Translations under genes and position numbers: made by a program
Origin: Margaritispora aquatica
Taxonomy: Eukaryota; Ascomycota; Leotiomycetes; Helotiales; Discinellaceae
Reading direction: 5' to 3'
NCBI GenBank assembly: GCA_007644065.1
Contig: VJWN01000005.1
Span: forward strand, 682,001-746,000
Length of the DNA: 64,000 nucleotides
Notes under the pieces: model-generated
Databases searched by the model: none
What the model saw: the letters and a program-made list of their open reading frames with translations, nothing else
Told to the model about the DNA's origin: nothing
Shown: piece after piece, positions 1 through 10,239 of the stretch
Numbering within the stretch: position 1 is the stretch's first letter
Layout: every line of letters begins with the position of its first letter

Positions 1-293
1 ATGTCACGCGTGAGCGGTTTCGAGAGTGGTATATTCTTGTCGCAAGACTTGTAAGAAAAATTGGCTTTTTCTTTGCCGTTCCCATTAATATCCTTTTCTG
101 CGAGCACATTTGTAGGCGCAGGACCGAATAGTCGTGCTTTCTTGGGTGGGGGTGGTAGGTCTTCATCATCGGACTTGGACAAATCGATCATGGGGATTTC
201 TTTTCCGTCATAGAAGTATTTTGGGCTCTCGTCGTCGGACATGATGTGAATGACCTCCTTCGCCTTCTTTGGCGGCATGCGACGTCGAGACAT
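1..293 (-). CDS. N-terminal part of an unrecognised, probably nuclear protein (runs off the window)
   Basis: An uninterrupted reading frame starts at the ATG at 293-291 and is open for 97 codons to the window edge, so the C-terminus is missing. The start is basic (MSRRRMPPKKAK), followed by acidic serine/aspartate patches (MSDDES, KSDDED) and a proline-lysine stretch (PPPPKKARLFGP) that looks like a nuclear localisation signal. I see no enzyme motif or membrane segment. The composition suggests an intrinsically disordered nuclear protein; that is inference. The family cannot be named without the rest of the gene. A longer 101-aa frame on the same strand at 188-493 overlaps it but has no meaningful composition and is treated as a shadow. 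Confidence 0.55.
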   Translation of the reverse strand, partial: MSRRRMPPKKAKEVIHIMSDDESPKYFYDGKEIPMIDLSKSDDEDLPPPPKKARLFGPAPTNVLAEKDINGNGKEKANFSYKSCDKNIPLSKPLTRD

Positions 294-627
294 ATTGATT
301 GAAGGGAAGCGCGTCGTCGCACTTGCTTGATGTCTGTTAGTTCATTCTCGCAATCGACAGCTTCGAACGCGTTTCGTGAATGTGGATGTCTAGCGCCTGT
401 TCCCGTGAATTTGTGGGCCTGCATCTTCAACTTCACCTGGGACATCTTCTTGAACTTTGCTAAAACATACTGACCGCTCAATCCAATAGGCAATTGCTCA
501 ACAGAAATGCTTAGATGATAGCATATTTCACGGACTGTGTATTAATATTGAAAACTATTGTACACTATTGAGCTCTTCTACAGTACAAACCAATAATGAG
601 GACTTGTGCCCCAACGTCATTCTTAGA
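294..627. other. Intergenic, 5' of the truncated gene and 3' of the lipase gene
   Basis: About 330 bp that must hold the promoter and leader of the leftward truncated gene and the 3' UTR of the lipase gene. I see no further gene or repeat in it. Confidence 0.5.
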
Positions 628-1758
628 TCAAAGATCTTCTCTTTCGTCTGCTTCTGACTGTTCAAGGTCATATCGATGTCTTCTCCAATCAAAAGGATCA
701 CCGCCCGGTACACAAAGACCAAGTCTCCAGAAGTAATCTCGATGTGCAAAGAACAGCTGCCACATCTTATACCTTGCAGGAATCGGGATGCTCCAACGGC
801 CACCACGATGGAACCATGAGCCACCCCCTTCTAAACCTGCGATGCAGTTTTCATCCTCGTCTCCTACGCATCGACGGATATCTGAGACTGCGGGCTGAAG
901 CGAGGATTTCGCGATGTAGATTTCGCCAGCATGAGATTTGTAACCCCAGCTGTGAAGGGGAAGCAAGGGAACAGGATCGTCCATATGTGTGACACGTCTG
1001 TATCTGCTATGGTCGCCGTTTTGAAGGCCAAAAGCAATATCGACATAATCTCTAAGACCTTCATTCCCAATCCTCGGTTCTCCGAAAGTCGTTACGACTG
1101 GTGACCATCCAGCAGCATTGAACTCAAGTGCAGCAAGGGCCGCGACTGCACCACCCAATGAATGCCCGACGAGATTGAGCTGATAGCTGGGATACTTTGC
1201 TCGAATGTGCTCAAGATTGCCGATAACATACGGCCGAGTATTTTGCCATGTCATCCAGAAGCCCATGTGAACTGTGCAATCCGTACATTGGATTGAGTCT
1301 TTTGGGGAAAATCCCGTATTGGTCGAATTATGAGAACCAGGATACGGAACATACTCCTGAGGAATAGTACTCAAGTCGGCAATGGTGTTTGCAATACTGT
1401 ATGTTCCACGGAATGCGACGACGATCCTCTTCTTTTTGTGATCAAGCACTATGTATCCACAGCTGTCGCTAAACAAGTGACCAGTGTTGAAAGTATCAAC
1501 CAGCTCGAAGTCTGGAAATTCATGACACCGACTGACGCATTTGAAAGGTTTGTAGATGCCGGAAGTGCCCACACAATAAGAGATATCCACAAGCCTAGCT
1601 AATTCCTCCAACTCAGCAAACAGCTGGGCTGAGAACTCTCGACTCCATTCTGATAGGTCAGGTTTTGATGCTTTGGTGGCAGAATTCTGAGTTTCTGATG
1701 CGTGAGTGAATGCTAGGAACACCAAAGTAAGCAAATTAACGATGTTCGGGAATCGCAT
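628..1758 (-). CDS. Secreted class 3 lipase (alpha/beta hydrolase)
   Basis: A single-exon gene of 376 aa, start ATG at 1758-1756. Residues 1-20 form a hydrophobic signal peptide (MRFPNIVNLLTLVFLAF), so the product is probably secreted. The class 3 lipase signature is clear: VVAFRGT at about 113-119 (oxyanion region) and the nucleophile elbow LVGHSLGG with Ser200. The triad is probably completed by Asp260 or Asp261 in HMDDPVP and His276 in KSHAGEI. Cysteines at about 62, 74, 78, 100, 158 and 161 suggest disulfides. The family hydrolyses triacylglycerols or related esters outside the cell; feruloyl-esterase-like substrates are possible and cannot be told apart here. The C-terminal tail after about residue 345 is basic then acidic and lies outside the catalytic fold. 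It lies head-on behind the acyltransferase gene, both leftward. Confidence 0.93.
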   Translation of the reverse strand: MRFPNIVNLLTLVFLAFTHASETQNSATKASKPDLSEWSREFSAQLFAELEELARLVDISYCVGTSGIYKPFKCVSRCHEFPDFELVDTFNTGHLFSDSCGYIVLDHKKKRIVVAFRGTYSIANTIADLSTIPQEYVPYPGSHNSTNTGFSPKDSIQCTDCTVHMGFWMTWQNTRPYVIGNLEHIRAKYPSYQLNLVGHSLGGAVAALAALEFNAAGWSPVVTTFGEPRIGNEGLRDYVDIAFGLQNGDHSRYRRVTHMDDPVPLLPLHSWGYKSHAGEIYIAKSSLQPAVSDIRRCVGDEDENCIAGLEGGGSWFHRGGRWSIPIPARYKMWQLFFAHRDYFWRLGLCVPGGDPFDWRRHRYDLEQSEADEREDL

Positions 1759-2209
1759 CTTTTCTTCTCCTCGTTACATGTTTGAGAATTTGATGAGACA
1801 GAAAGGTTGAGAAAAATGAAGGGTTTTGATCGAAATGAAAGACATAGCAAGGGGTCTCGTGCATCATGATTTAAGCCATGCCCAGAAGGTGCTAGCACCC
1901 CGCACGCATCATTGACAAACAGAAACGACTTCACCCATTCACATGATACCTTCAGCTGTTACAAAATGATCACCAAAGTCACCAAGTGGTGGCATAGTTA
2001 TATGGCCCAATAAATCTTGATGTCTATCAAATGTACTAAGCTGGGTGCCAAGTACCAACTCGACGCCACAAGTCCACCCGACCCTTACAGGTACAAGATA
2101 CAACAGGAACACATGGCAGACTTGGTGGATAATATATTCAAGCTATCGTTATGGACTACGTTACTCGTTTCTCATCGCTGGTCATTAGAACAAAGGATTC
2201 GTTGCACAC
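1759..2209. other. Intergenic between lipase promoter and acyltransferase 3' end
   Basis: About 450 bp that hold the lipase promoter and the 3' UTR of the acyltransferase gene. No additional gene seen. Confidence 0.5.
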
Positions 2210-3344
2210 CTAAAATAATGGAACGCCACAGGCCTCATTCCACCGAATTCGAGACAACCCATTCGGGATATTCAATCCTGCAGCAGTCCAACTTGCCAAT
2301 GTGGTCTGGAATATCCACGCTAAAGCTACTTTCACCCAGTGCTTCTTGTGACCCCAAATCGCCGCTTCCGAGACCGTCCCGACACCATTCAAAAAGAAGA
2401 ACGTTCCAATACGAAAAAGTGCCTCCCTGCTGAGGATTGGATACAAAGCATAAATATGGAAAATTGCCATCAAGCTGAAGGCTGCCATAACGCCAAGAGA
2501 TCGAGCAATCACCACTGGAATGCCATACTTTGGAAGCACATTACGCAGAGGACCATATGCGAGTGAGGTACAGGGTGCTGCAAACGCATTATGCCAAGTC
2601 TCGGACCTGATGTGAAAATAAGCTTTTATAAGTGCATCGGGAGCTGTACAAGCTTACCAGAAACCTGTCAAGCTATCGGCTTTATACAACGGGCCAAAGA
2701 GGGCTGGGCTGCTCTTGTACCTGACTAACAACTGCATGCTTGTCCAAATGATATAAATAGCTAGCTGGACCTCGAATGCCAGAACGGTTGGAATGTTCTG
2801 TGGCATTGCTTGCAATACTCCAAACGCCGCAAGATGAACGATCAGCTGAGTCGACTCGCTGAAATTCTCATCATCTTTGGTCATGCGGATGTGGTTTGGA
2901 GAGAAAGATTCATATCGCAACTCCGTCATCACGATGAGTGCCAAGAGCCAATTTGCTGGTCTTTTACCCGCAGCATATGTCGGTAGCGAATTTCTTCTAG
3001 CCCAAATGTCAAGTATTTTCATGGTCCCGATCGCAACTACACATAATCAGTATGTCTTTTCTGGTGACTGGGCACATTTCCATACTTGCAAAATTTTGCA
3101 AACATCGCGCCGGGCCACATGAGATGGGTGCGACATATTGCGATATCCAGAATGCGCCAAGTGATAAACCTGTTAAAGTTGCGTATGCCCGAAAATGTCT
3201 CTTTGTCAGGAAATATATGGAGAAGTAGAGAAGCTCTACAGGTATCAGGAGAAAAGTGCCTGCTCTGATGAATTCATGGCCTAGCTGTTCAACGGCTGGA
3301 TGGAGTGCAACCACAGGAAGTGGGTGGTAACTTGAAGTATTCAT
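2210..3344 (-). CDS. Wax-synthase-type membrane O-acyltransferase (MBOAT-like)
   Basis: Three exons, read leftward: 3344-3086, 3036-2658 and 2606-2210. Introns are 49 bp (GTATGG...TGTAG) and 51 bp (GTAAGC...ATCAG). The spliced frame is 1,035 nt, 344 aa. The second join creates LTGFWSETWHNAF, which matches the catalytic block of fungal wax-synthase-domain acyltransferases, with His218 as the probable catalytic residue. Several hydrophobic helices are visible (FLLIPVELLYFSIYFL, LIVHLAAFGVLQAM, SLGVMAAFSLMAIF), so it is an integral membrane enzyme. Family members transfer acyl groups from CoA to alcohols; fungal relatives acetylate terpenoid or meroterpenoid products in biosynthetic clusters. 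No terpene cyclase, P450 or PKS lies nearby, so a secondary-metabolite role is not supported by context. Substrate unknown. Confidence 0.85.
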
Positions 3345-4377
3345 CTTGAAATTTCTCTCAAGTGCTGCCTTTTTGCGATTACAGCTGCCTCTTATTCAGT
3401 CCCCGGTATTTGGGCGCCAACAAAAAATCGGAAGATGTGGATGCGATTCGTCCACGATGCCCACGCTGTAAGACCTTTACTCACCAAACCAATGGTGGAA
3501 TAGAGTTCTCAATCAAACTTCCCAGCAACTTGATTGTTATTCCTTTTTCTACTGCGATCTCAAAATCCCAGATTGATATTTTCAAGACTGATGATAAGCA
3601 AAAAATATTTCGAAGTCGAAGGTAGCTCTATTCTCAACAATACTGCTCCAGAACGTGGTAGGTAGTCGGACAACGTCTCCGACCTAACACAACATAGACC
3701 AGGAAAAAGGAAACCCAAGATGTATGGTCACGGCGAAGGGGCATATGGCACTTTTATGAGTTTCCGCATCAACAATGGCACCAATTCGATCCGTCATCGG
3801 GAAAATGGAAAGGTCGGCCTCTTGTTAGTGGTATGTGTAAGCATCTTAGTACTTTTTGATGTCCAAATGTGGAGATGCGGATGCGTCGGCAGAGGGTGGG
3901 AAGATGACGATTGGTTTGTTGGGAGTGGGAGTGCCTTTAAGCTTATCACCGATGGGTTGTGATTGGAGGAATGCAATTTTCTGCTTTACCTACTGTACTT
4001 CAAGCTGCCTTCAGAAGATTCTGAACGGTTTAAACGTGTTAAGGTACCTTCTAATGCCCCACCAATTCTCCGAAAGAGAGTCGGCTGAAACTTGAGCGTG
4101 TGACTCACTTTATAGCTACTCAAGTTGCCGATACTTCGAGTCTTTCTTTGGGATTTTTCATGTATTCATTCCCGTTAGTGTTACTTTTAGTCATAGACCG
4201 ATTTGGCCTTGGAAGCTCGAATACTCCCAAATACAGTGGTGAAGCTTAGAGATATCAAGTCACTAACAAATTGAATCTCATGAAACGTATTCATAACTAT
4301 AAAGAACATTCTGTTGTTGAATTATCTAAGCAATTCACCATCTCCCGTCAAGAACTCTACGTTTGCACCAGCAGTCT
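3345..4377. other. Intergenic, about 1.0 kb
   Basis: Upstream of the acyltransferase and downstream of the CorA-like gene. Short open frames at 3362-3625 and 3720-3962 have no family-like sequence and no codon bias that I can see. I see nothing else. Confidence 0.4.
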
Positions 4378-6095
4378 TCAACCCTCACGCCTTGTAATCA
4401 ACATATTCATTTCCCTCGCATGCTCTTTCCAAACATCATTATCAGCCAGCTTCGGGAATTTGGGAAACTCGAATCGAGGCTGCCGCTGCGGGTAATCGTT
4501 ACGGTCTCGCTCGCTCCATTCTGAGAAAGGATTTCTGTTGACTGCTTTACAGAACGCCTTGCTATCTTCCTTGGAGTTTCCAATAAAGAACAGTAGGAGC
4601 CAGCCTGCCTCTTTCAATGAACGACGAGCCAATACGAAGAACGTCCTCAAGCGGCTTGTATTTTTATCAGGCCTCACATAACCCCTCAATGCCTTTCTCG
4701 AGTCCAATAGAGCAATGACAACAATGGCAAACATAACCGCTCCAAGAATCACAGCAACGACGAAAAACATCCAGAGCTCGGCGCGACCGGTTCCTAGTTC
4801 AATAAGGTTCATCCCAAAGACGCTGGTGACGAAGTTCAATGGGAGAAAGATGAATGCCAGCTTCGTGAGTCGGTTAACTGTAACTGCTTGCTCGATACTC
4901 TTTTTGCTATCCTCCAAGGTCATCATTCCTAGATGTCTGCTTACGTAGTCCCTCAGATCATCTTGAATGAGTCTAACCTGGTCCATTAGAACCTCGTAGT
5001 CGTGGAGAATGTCTGCACCTTGAGGAGAAGATGCTGATATGAACTTTTTTATACAGTTTTGAGAGTTCGTCATGTACAGTCGAGTGTCGTGGACGATAGC
5101 CCACCCTTCCTCTAGAGCCTCAGTCTGTGCCTGTGCGCTCTCCCCGTTGTAGTATTGCTGTTCGAGGAAGAAACTTTGCCGTTGCAGCCGTGCGAATACT
5201 TCAACTGCCATGAGATGAAGGTAGCTGTCCATATACTCAACAGGATGCTTATCTGCTGAGGAGATGGCACTTGGAGACATTCGACGCAACGATGCCATAT
5301 ACCGACTTGCTAACGTGCATTGAGAGTACCCAGCCACTGTATTACTTTCAATGGCTCGTGCAAGCTCTGTTGGAGTTGGTCGACTCTCTTTAGTGAATCC
5401 AGCTTTACAGCTCATCGGATCACGGAGGAACATAATGACTATAAAGCTACTTAGCTATATCATTCCCATTCCGACGAAATGCAAAACTTCTGGATATCTG
5501 ACGCACCTGTATCAGGATCTGGGTCTATCTTCGTTTTGTTGGAGTCAACTGTATGACTCGAACAGTTGAGAAACAAAGCGTTTAATCCGTCATCAATGAA
5601 GCATACATCCAACGACTTCAGCTCGCTAGGGAGCGGAAATGTCCATAAGGTGCCATGGCCATCTCTGTCCCTCATCTCAGGAGGACATTGCCTGTCGTTT
5701 TTGGCGTAAAAATGATCAAACGTCTGCCAAAAGAATACAGGATCGACCCCAAAGGTCTCGCCAATAGTATTCACGACACTGCGATCAATAGACCACACCT
5801 GGAGGTAAGACACAATTATCAATCGTGTAACCACATCGGGGGATCGAGCCTGAAGAGCTTCATGAAGATGAGATTTTGAGTCTCCACCAATGAATTCTTC
5901 GACCTTAAATTGCCCGTCCACGCTGTCCATAATTTCAACGGTTGTTTCCGACGGAAAAGAACTTTCGAATGATAGAAATGACGAGAGCCATTGATACTCT
6001 GGCTGGATGATTGCCAATTGCTGCACATATTCTTCATAAGATTTGAAAGCGAAATTGGATGTGCTGATTATTGAGTTGATTTTTTCTTCCTCCAT
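4378..6095 (-). CDS. CorA-family Mg2+/divalent metal transporter-like protein
   Basis: Two exons: 6095-5507 and 5438-4378, joined over a 68-bp intron (GTGCGT...TATAG); 549 aa. The first in-frame ATG is at 6095; a longer frame to 6122 begins with TTG and is not used. The large N-terminal part (to about residue 385) is soluble and helical, including a long acidic helix before the membrane. Near the C-terminus lie two membrane segments: about 389-404 (LAFIFLPLNFVTSVF), followed by the CorA signature GMN at 405-407, then about 419-441 (WMFFVVAVILGAVMFAIVVI). This two-helix plus GMN layout is diagnostic of the CorA/ZntB superfamily, which moves Mg2+ or other divalent cations as pentamers. The tail (about 110 residues) is longer than in bacterial CorA. 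Many fungal members are diverged and their transport is untested; the cation is not predicted. Confidence 0.85.
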
Positions 6096-7321
6096 TGTGC
6101 TGGAGATGATTTCCGAGTACAATCGTCTGAGTGGAAACCCGCTTCAGAGAAGGGGTTGTTGACATCTTTCTGATGTCGCTTTATGTCGTCTACGACAATG
6201 GAACGACGAAATCATACTGCGAGTGTAACACCACATCAGGCAGTAATGATAGTCTGGCAAAAGGAATGAGGATAGTATTGCAGTTCAAGGATTCGCTGTG
6301 TTTCATGCGCCATTCCAAACAAAAGTAAACAAATGATATGGGGAGTAGAAAGTGGAGTGAGGGGATTGGGGAGCTCGCCGAAAATCTGGAGATTTGCCAC
6401 CACAACAACATGATCTTCCAGATTTCAGCAACGACAACACACTGTATAGAGCTAATTGAGAATTTAAGCGGCTCAAACTCGCGACTAGAACGCTGCTTTG
6501 GATATTTAATGAAGGTACCCACGTGAAGCTATCTGGTGCCATGCATAAGTCCAGTACTTAGAATGGTTGGATACCAACGGGTCCTCTGAGGTCAGAGTGC
6601 TTGTTTTCGCTTGCGCTTATCGTAAGTTAGAATGCTTGCGCTGCATTCTTTATGGCTGTCTGATTGTTCAACGTCGATTTTGCCAACAACTGTCGACTTC
6701 AGGATTGTCCCAATCCTGAAATGGTATTACCAAGTGCTCAAAATTAATACACACCGCTGGCGCAACCACTTCTTCCCAGCTGCCTCAAGCTGTACGAAAG
6801 TTGTATTGTTTTTAGCCAGACATTCCGCTAAAGTTCTGTTTAAGCGACAAACTGGTTACGTCTCGCTGACGTTCCGACATGGCAAGTGTACTAGAATGGA
6901 TCTGAAACTAAAGAAAAGAATTGCCATGGAGCACACAGGGGCTTGTAAATCGAACAGCACTGCTTTTAACATTGTTGAGTCATCTGGCGAGTGACGAATG
7001 GCTGGACGAAGGTAAGGTACAAAGGTGCGAGTAAGCGAAGTCAGGGTTGTTGATCTCGGCGAGCCAAATGCGGATGGTGGACCGAAATGCACCCCCTCTG
7101 AACTGCGATCAATTGCTTGATAGACTGTTGATTGAATTCGTAGTGGATAATGAAATATATAAGCATCTCTCGCTCTTCAGTGGCGTATTAAGGTCATCAT
7201 TCATCTCAGGCAATCTCAAGTCTCACTTCTTTTTACTCTACATTGAACCAAGACTAACTCCAACACCAAGATCTCATAGGCTACCCTCAATCACCTCCTC
7301 TAAACACAACCGCTACCCACC
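6096..7321. other. Divergent intergenic region between CorA-like and dienelactone hydrolase genes
   Basis: A 1.2 kb bidirectional promoter region. Several short frames in both strands (for example 6632-6994) lack recognisable sequence. The right end carries a TATA-like site and a pyrimidine-rich leader for the hydrolase. Confidence 0.45.
7156..7163 (+). promoter_or_regulatory. TATA-like element of the dienelactone hydrolase promoter
   Basis: TATATAAG lies about 160 bp before the ATG at 7322 and is followed by a C/T-rich stretch, the usual fungal core promoter layout. Position-based inference; the transcription start was not seen. Confidence 0.4.
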
Positions 7322-8334
7322 ATGTCCTGTCCCTCCTGTCTCTCCGGTGGCATCAATACCTCCTCCCCTACCGGTAAAGAGGTGCTCATCCACGGGCGTC
7401 AGACCTATGTCGCTGAGCCCGAGAGCGGCATCACACCAAATGGTCTTATTATATTAATCACCGACGCCTTCGGTTGGCAGTTTGCGAACAATCGAGTTCT
7501 GTGTGATCGCTATGCTAAGCAGGGCGAGTATCTGGTTTATTGTCCTGATTTTATGGATGGTGAGTAACGTCTTTCTCTCCTTTTGACTCTACTTTATTTT
7601 GCTAGACCTTCAAGCATTGCTTTGTGAACCTGAGCGACATGTCATACTTAAGTGAGATCAAAGACAAGCACAAGAACTAACAACCCCCAGGCAACGCCCT
7701 CCCGCCTTCCATCCTGCCCTTGATGGACAAACTCGCGGCTTCCTCCTCACTCTATACAACCCTCACTCAAAAGCCCATCTGGGCGTACCAAGTGCTCTCC
7801 CACGCCATTCCCTGGAAGCTCCGCACCAAGCCCGCTGTCACGCATCCCGGAATCGTGACCTACCTCCAAGCGATCCGCGCTTCTCCTCCGCCCTTCCCGA
7901 CTGACGTCCTGAAAATTGGTGTCGCGGGTTTTTGTTGGGGCGGTAAGCATGCTTTTATGCTTGCTGCTGATAGTGAGGGAGAGAAGAGCGGTTTGGTAGA
8001 CGCGGTGTTCACGGCTCATCCGTCGTATATCGCCGTCCCTGCTGATATCGAAGCCGTGCGTATCCCCATGAGCGTGGCAGTTGGAGACGCAGATACGGTT
8101 ATGAAAGCCCCATTGGTTGCTCAGATGAAAGAGCTATTTGAAGCCAAAACCCGTGAGGAATCTGACGGGAGTGGGGGAGAAGGGGAGGGGAAATACGAGG
8201 TCGTGGTGTTCAAGGGAGCCAAGCACGGATTTGCAATCCGCACGCACCCGGAGGATGAAGAGGAGATGCGATGTGCAGCCCAGGCGGAAGAGCAGGCTTT
8301 GAAGTGGTTTGGAAGGTGGGTGTCTGGGGGTTGA
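7322..8334 (+). CDS. Dienelactone hydrolase family protein
   Basis: Two exons: 7322-7559 and 7691-8334, with a 131-bp intron (GTGAGT...CCCAG) that splits a glycine codon; 293 aa. The fold is alpha/beta hydrolase of the dienelactone hydrolase family: Cys161 in GFCWGG is the nucleophile, Asp212 in VGDAD and His258 in KHGFA complete the Cys-Asp-His triad. The N-terminus MSCPSCLSGG has a CxxC pattern common in fungal members. No signal peptide, so it is probably cytosolic. The bacterial prototype opens dienelactone in chlorocatechol breakdown; fungal members have varied or unknown substrates. Residues 235-248 are a Gly/Glu-rich insertion in a surface loop. The start is chosen because the ATG is the first one after the pyrimidine-rich leader and no in-frame extension exists. 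Confidence 0.9.
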
Positions 8335-9387
8335 CAATGACAGTTATGGAGGTTCGAGAGAACCATAGTGATGGTACTGGTGGAAGACGAGGTGATAGGT
8401 TATGTGTTAGTGGAGAAGAGGAGTGACACCGAGTTGGCTGGCGAGGAAAAGTGCGGTGTGTATGGTACGAGGAGTGGTTTGATTCTGTTTTGTGGTGGTG
8501 GACCTGGTGGCTGTATGCCAGGGATGATGCTTCTTTTCCCTGCTCGTCTTTGTTGGAAGCCATTCAACATGGCGTGCTCAAACGAATCGTTATTCATCCT
8601 TAGCTTCGTTTTCCTTACAATAAAATTGAACTTCGTAAATCCGAATAGACGGAAGAGCAGTACGTTCCCATCCACAATTGGTCGCTTGGAATTTGCCGTC
8701 TTCCTCGTTCGCCTCGCTTGTCGCAAGCTCGCTTAAACCTTCCACTCCCAAAACTCAATTGTCAATTTTTGTCGTTTGCGATTAGAAAGTGATGGATGAT
8801 TCCACGCTATGCCCTAACTAGCAATTCTATTAGGCTACAGAGATAAAAGTCAAGTGCATAGCGACTAGAACTAAGACCTCTTCTCAATATAGACAAATCA
8901 CGACAAGTGTATCAAAACGAAGCTGTTGCCAGATATTTGGCATTCACTAGCTAATCTAAGTTAAGCTAAGCTACTACAAACTACAGCTCTTCATATGTTG
9001 TAATTGTTCAATTTTATCTCAACTCAACTCAACTCCAAAACAACTCCTAACAAGCTAAATCCATCAACAGTGAAAAGAAACTCATCATAATTCGTTCGTA
9101 GCAAGATTGTGCCATCAGAAGTGAAGTAGAAACGCCAGCTTTTCCCTTGGCTACCCAGCGTCCGGTACTCTGCAATAACAAATAACAAGAATGAAACGAC
9201 CAGCGTACAATCCTGTCAACTCCCTTCAAATAAAGCAAGTATTCCAGATATTGAGCTACCATGCCAGGTGAAAATCATATGCGAGGCGCACTGCCTTCAT
9301 CGCTTGAATTCACCGTAAACGCCAAAAATACCAAAGCAAGTACCATGCTAGAATCATGCACAGAAGATAATTCCAAACCATCGTTAC
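8335..9387. other. Convergent intergenic region, about 1.05 kb
   Basis: Holds the two 3' UTRs of the hydrolase (rightward) and the serine-rich gene (leftward). An open frame at 8368-8736 overlaps the hydrolase 3' UTR and shows no protein-like features. AT-rich stretches with short CTAACT/CTCAACT repeats lie at about 8950-9060. Confidence 0.45.
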
Positions 9388-10239
9388 TTAGTCCATGTAG
9401 AAGTCACCTTTCAAGATCCGCTCTTGGAAAGCATCAGGTTTCTGCCGAACCTTTGGTTGAGGAGCAGGAGCAGCTGTGACAGCGACAGGTGGAGCAGGCA
9501 TCTCGCTGACACTCTTAGCACGCTCATGCATTGGACCTTGCATTGGTCTTCCACCGCTGGGGTTGGAGAATGATGGACGTTGGGTTTGTGAGACTGCGCT
9601 CTCAGCTCGGGATCTAAGTTGCTCAGACCAGTTGAAGCCATTGCCTTCACCTGGACGAGCAGAAGGAAAGTCAGATGCGGTTCTGGGCTTTGATTGCGTG
9701 CTTGCCTGTGCTTGTATCTGAGATTTAGGAGGAGTTACAGCTCCATCCTGAGCGACCGCGCGAGCACTTCGCGGGCCTGCAGGGATAGTTGCAAGGGGAG
9801 CAGTAGTATATGAAGGAGCTCTACCAGTTGTGCCAGGACTTCCACCACCTCTGACAGTCCTCAAAGCTTGTGCACCGAAGGACATGCGACGAGTGAATGG
9901 CGTAGTAGGAGCGCTGCGACCTGGACCATCATCGTCATCAATGGCAGACTCATCGAATGACTCGGAGCCGGCAGTTGAAACACTGCTGCGTCGAGCACCA
10001 AGCAGGAAAGGGGATTGCTGCGTTGGTGATGTGCCTAGGCCGAGTGTTGTGATTGACATGCGTCGACGTTGATCTTGACCTACAGCTGTAGTGATTGGAC
10101 CTGGGAAAGGAGCTGATGGAGTACCAGCAGTGCTGTTCGATCGACCGAAGAGACTGCTGAAGGTTTGGGAGGTAATGGAACCACGGCGATTGCGACCGGA
10201 TGCATCGGAGGTAGTTGTGGGGTTGTTATCGTTGGACAT
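9388..10239 (-). CDS. Conserved fungal serine-rich protein with PKA-type sites
   Basis: Single exon, 283 aa, ATG at 10239-10237. The protein is low-complexity and rich in Ser, Thr, Pro, Gly and Arg. It has repeated basophilic phosphorylation motifs: RRGSIT (19-24), RRRMSITTLG (58-67), RRSSVS (83-88) and RRMSFGAQALR (about 117-127). A more ordered C-terminal half contains GFNWSEQLRSRAESA (about 202-216) and ends with FQERILKGDFYMD. I recognise this architecture as a protein conserved across filamentous ascomycetes and usually annotated only as serine-rich. The sites suggest regulation by cAMP-dependent kinase; that is inference from consensus only. No signal peptide or membrane helix. It probably acts in the cytosol or nucleus. 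Function unknown. Confidence 0.8.
   Translation of the reverse strand: MSNDNNPTTTSDASGRNRRGSITSQTFSSLFGRSNSTAGTPSAPFPGPITTAVGQDQRRRMSITTLGLGTSPTQQSPFLLGARRSSVSTAGSESFDESAIDDDDGPGRSAPTTPFTRRMSFGAQALRTVRGGGSPGTTGRAPSYTTAPLATIPAGPRSARAVAQDGAVTPPKSQIQAQASTQSKPRTASDFPSARPGEGNGFNWSEQLRSRAESAVSQTQRPSFSNPSGGRPMQGPMHERAKSVSEMPAPPVAVTAAPAPQPKVRQKPDAFQERILKGDFYMD

Noticed and set aside
8368..8736. 122-codon plus-strand frame after the dienelactone hydrolase
   Set aside because: It begins in the hydrolase 3' region, lacks features and overlaps featureless minus frames.
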